From: Hyphomicrobiales bacterium
Lineage (GTDB): Bacteria > Pseudomonadota > Alphaproteobacteria > Rhizobiales > Aestuariivirgaceae
Direction of reading: 5' to 3'
Length of the DNA: 64,000 nt
Assembly: GCA_016185245.1 (NCBI GenBank)
Contig: JACPNZ010000003.1
Location: forward strand, 62,001 to 126,000
A model generated the notes under the pieces. It was not told the DNA's origin, searched no databases, and saw nothing but the letters and a program-made list of their open reading frames with translations. This document shows positions 63,915-64,000 of this stretch, one piece after another (position 1 is the first letter of the stretch; each line of letters begins with the position of its first letter). The position numbers and the translations under genes were made by a program.

Positions 63915-64000
63915 CTACAGCACATGGGCCGCAGCGAAGCGGGCGTCGGACTGGTCGAGGCGCTTTCTGATCTGGGTGACGATGAGGCTGAGGTCGGGAA
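63915..64000 (-). CDS. C-terminal fragment of a gene cut by the window end
   Basis: The minus strand is open from base 64000 to a TAG at 63915, giving about 28 residues ending in PDLSLIVTQIRKRLDQSDAR then FAAAHVL. It converges with the RutR-like gene. Too short to name a product; in similar loci the neighbours are pyrimidine catabolic enzymes or transporters, but this is inference. Confidence 0.5.
   Translation of the reverse strand, partial: PDLSLIVTQIRKRLDQSDARFAAAHVL

Overview
The window is GC-rich, densely packed bacterial chromosome, most likely from an alphaproteobacterium of the Hyphomicrobiales (Rhizobiales) type. This rests on gene content (BigR/SqrR-type persulfide regulator beside a persulfide dioxygenase-like protein, RutR with a dihydropyrimidinase/ABC operon, a sigma32 plus ROSE-like small heat shock gene, NfeD/SPFH pair, large indolepyruvate ferredoxin oxidoreductase) and on interspersed palindromes common in that order. 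The assignment is inference. No rRNA, tRNA, CRISPR array or phage was seen.

Layout. 1-5.3 kb: esterases of the hormone-sensitive lipase family, a sulfotransferase, an L,D-transpeptidase and a CocE-type hydrolase. 5.3-13.7 kb: typA, a J-domain protein, a lipase-like hydrolase, two paralogous small secreted proteins, an Hsp20 gene with its heat-shock control region, threonine dehydratase and aldolase, and a DMT transporter. 13.7-16.8 kb: a sulfur detoxification locus read from a divergent promoter with an embedded palindrome. 17-23.3 kb: gltB-gltD. 23.3-26.4 kb: a catalytically degenerate SGNH protein, an MltB-like transglycosylase and a small secreted Gly-rich protein in a gene-poor stretch. 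26.9-36.9 kb: galE, galU, an outer-membrane barrel protein, kdsD, NfeD/SPFH, hemH, a hybrid-free histidine kinase and an agmatinase-like protein. 36.9-42.6 kb: indolepyruvate ferredoxin oxidoreductase, then chromate resistance genes. 42.6-47.7 kb: SDR, class-I amidotransferase, HAD, the cobalt-type nitrile hydratase cluster and znuA behind a Zur box.

47.7-54.7 kb is the most unusual part: a copper/thiol-redox island with a CopA ATPase, membrane cupredoxin, YHS protein, a perfect FNR/FixK box, then CcdA-like, redoxin and glutaredoxin-like genes joined by ATGA overlaps. It is bordered on the left by an IS110-like remnant and an AT-rich patch, and on the right by a RAYT transposase with 20-bp inverted repeats, a tandem duplication of its own 3' end, and a truncated second cupredoxin copy on the opposite strand.

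54.8-57.9 kb: two small stress/enzyme-like proteins, an HD-GYP-LuxR regulator and a PD-(D/E)XK-like gene broken by one in-frame TGA. 57.9-64 kb: a pyrimidine or related compound uptake and degradation operon (ATPase, two permeases, binding protein, dihydropyrimidinase) with a divergent RutR-like regulator and a near-consensus RutR operator between them.
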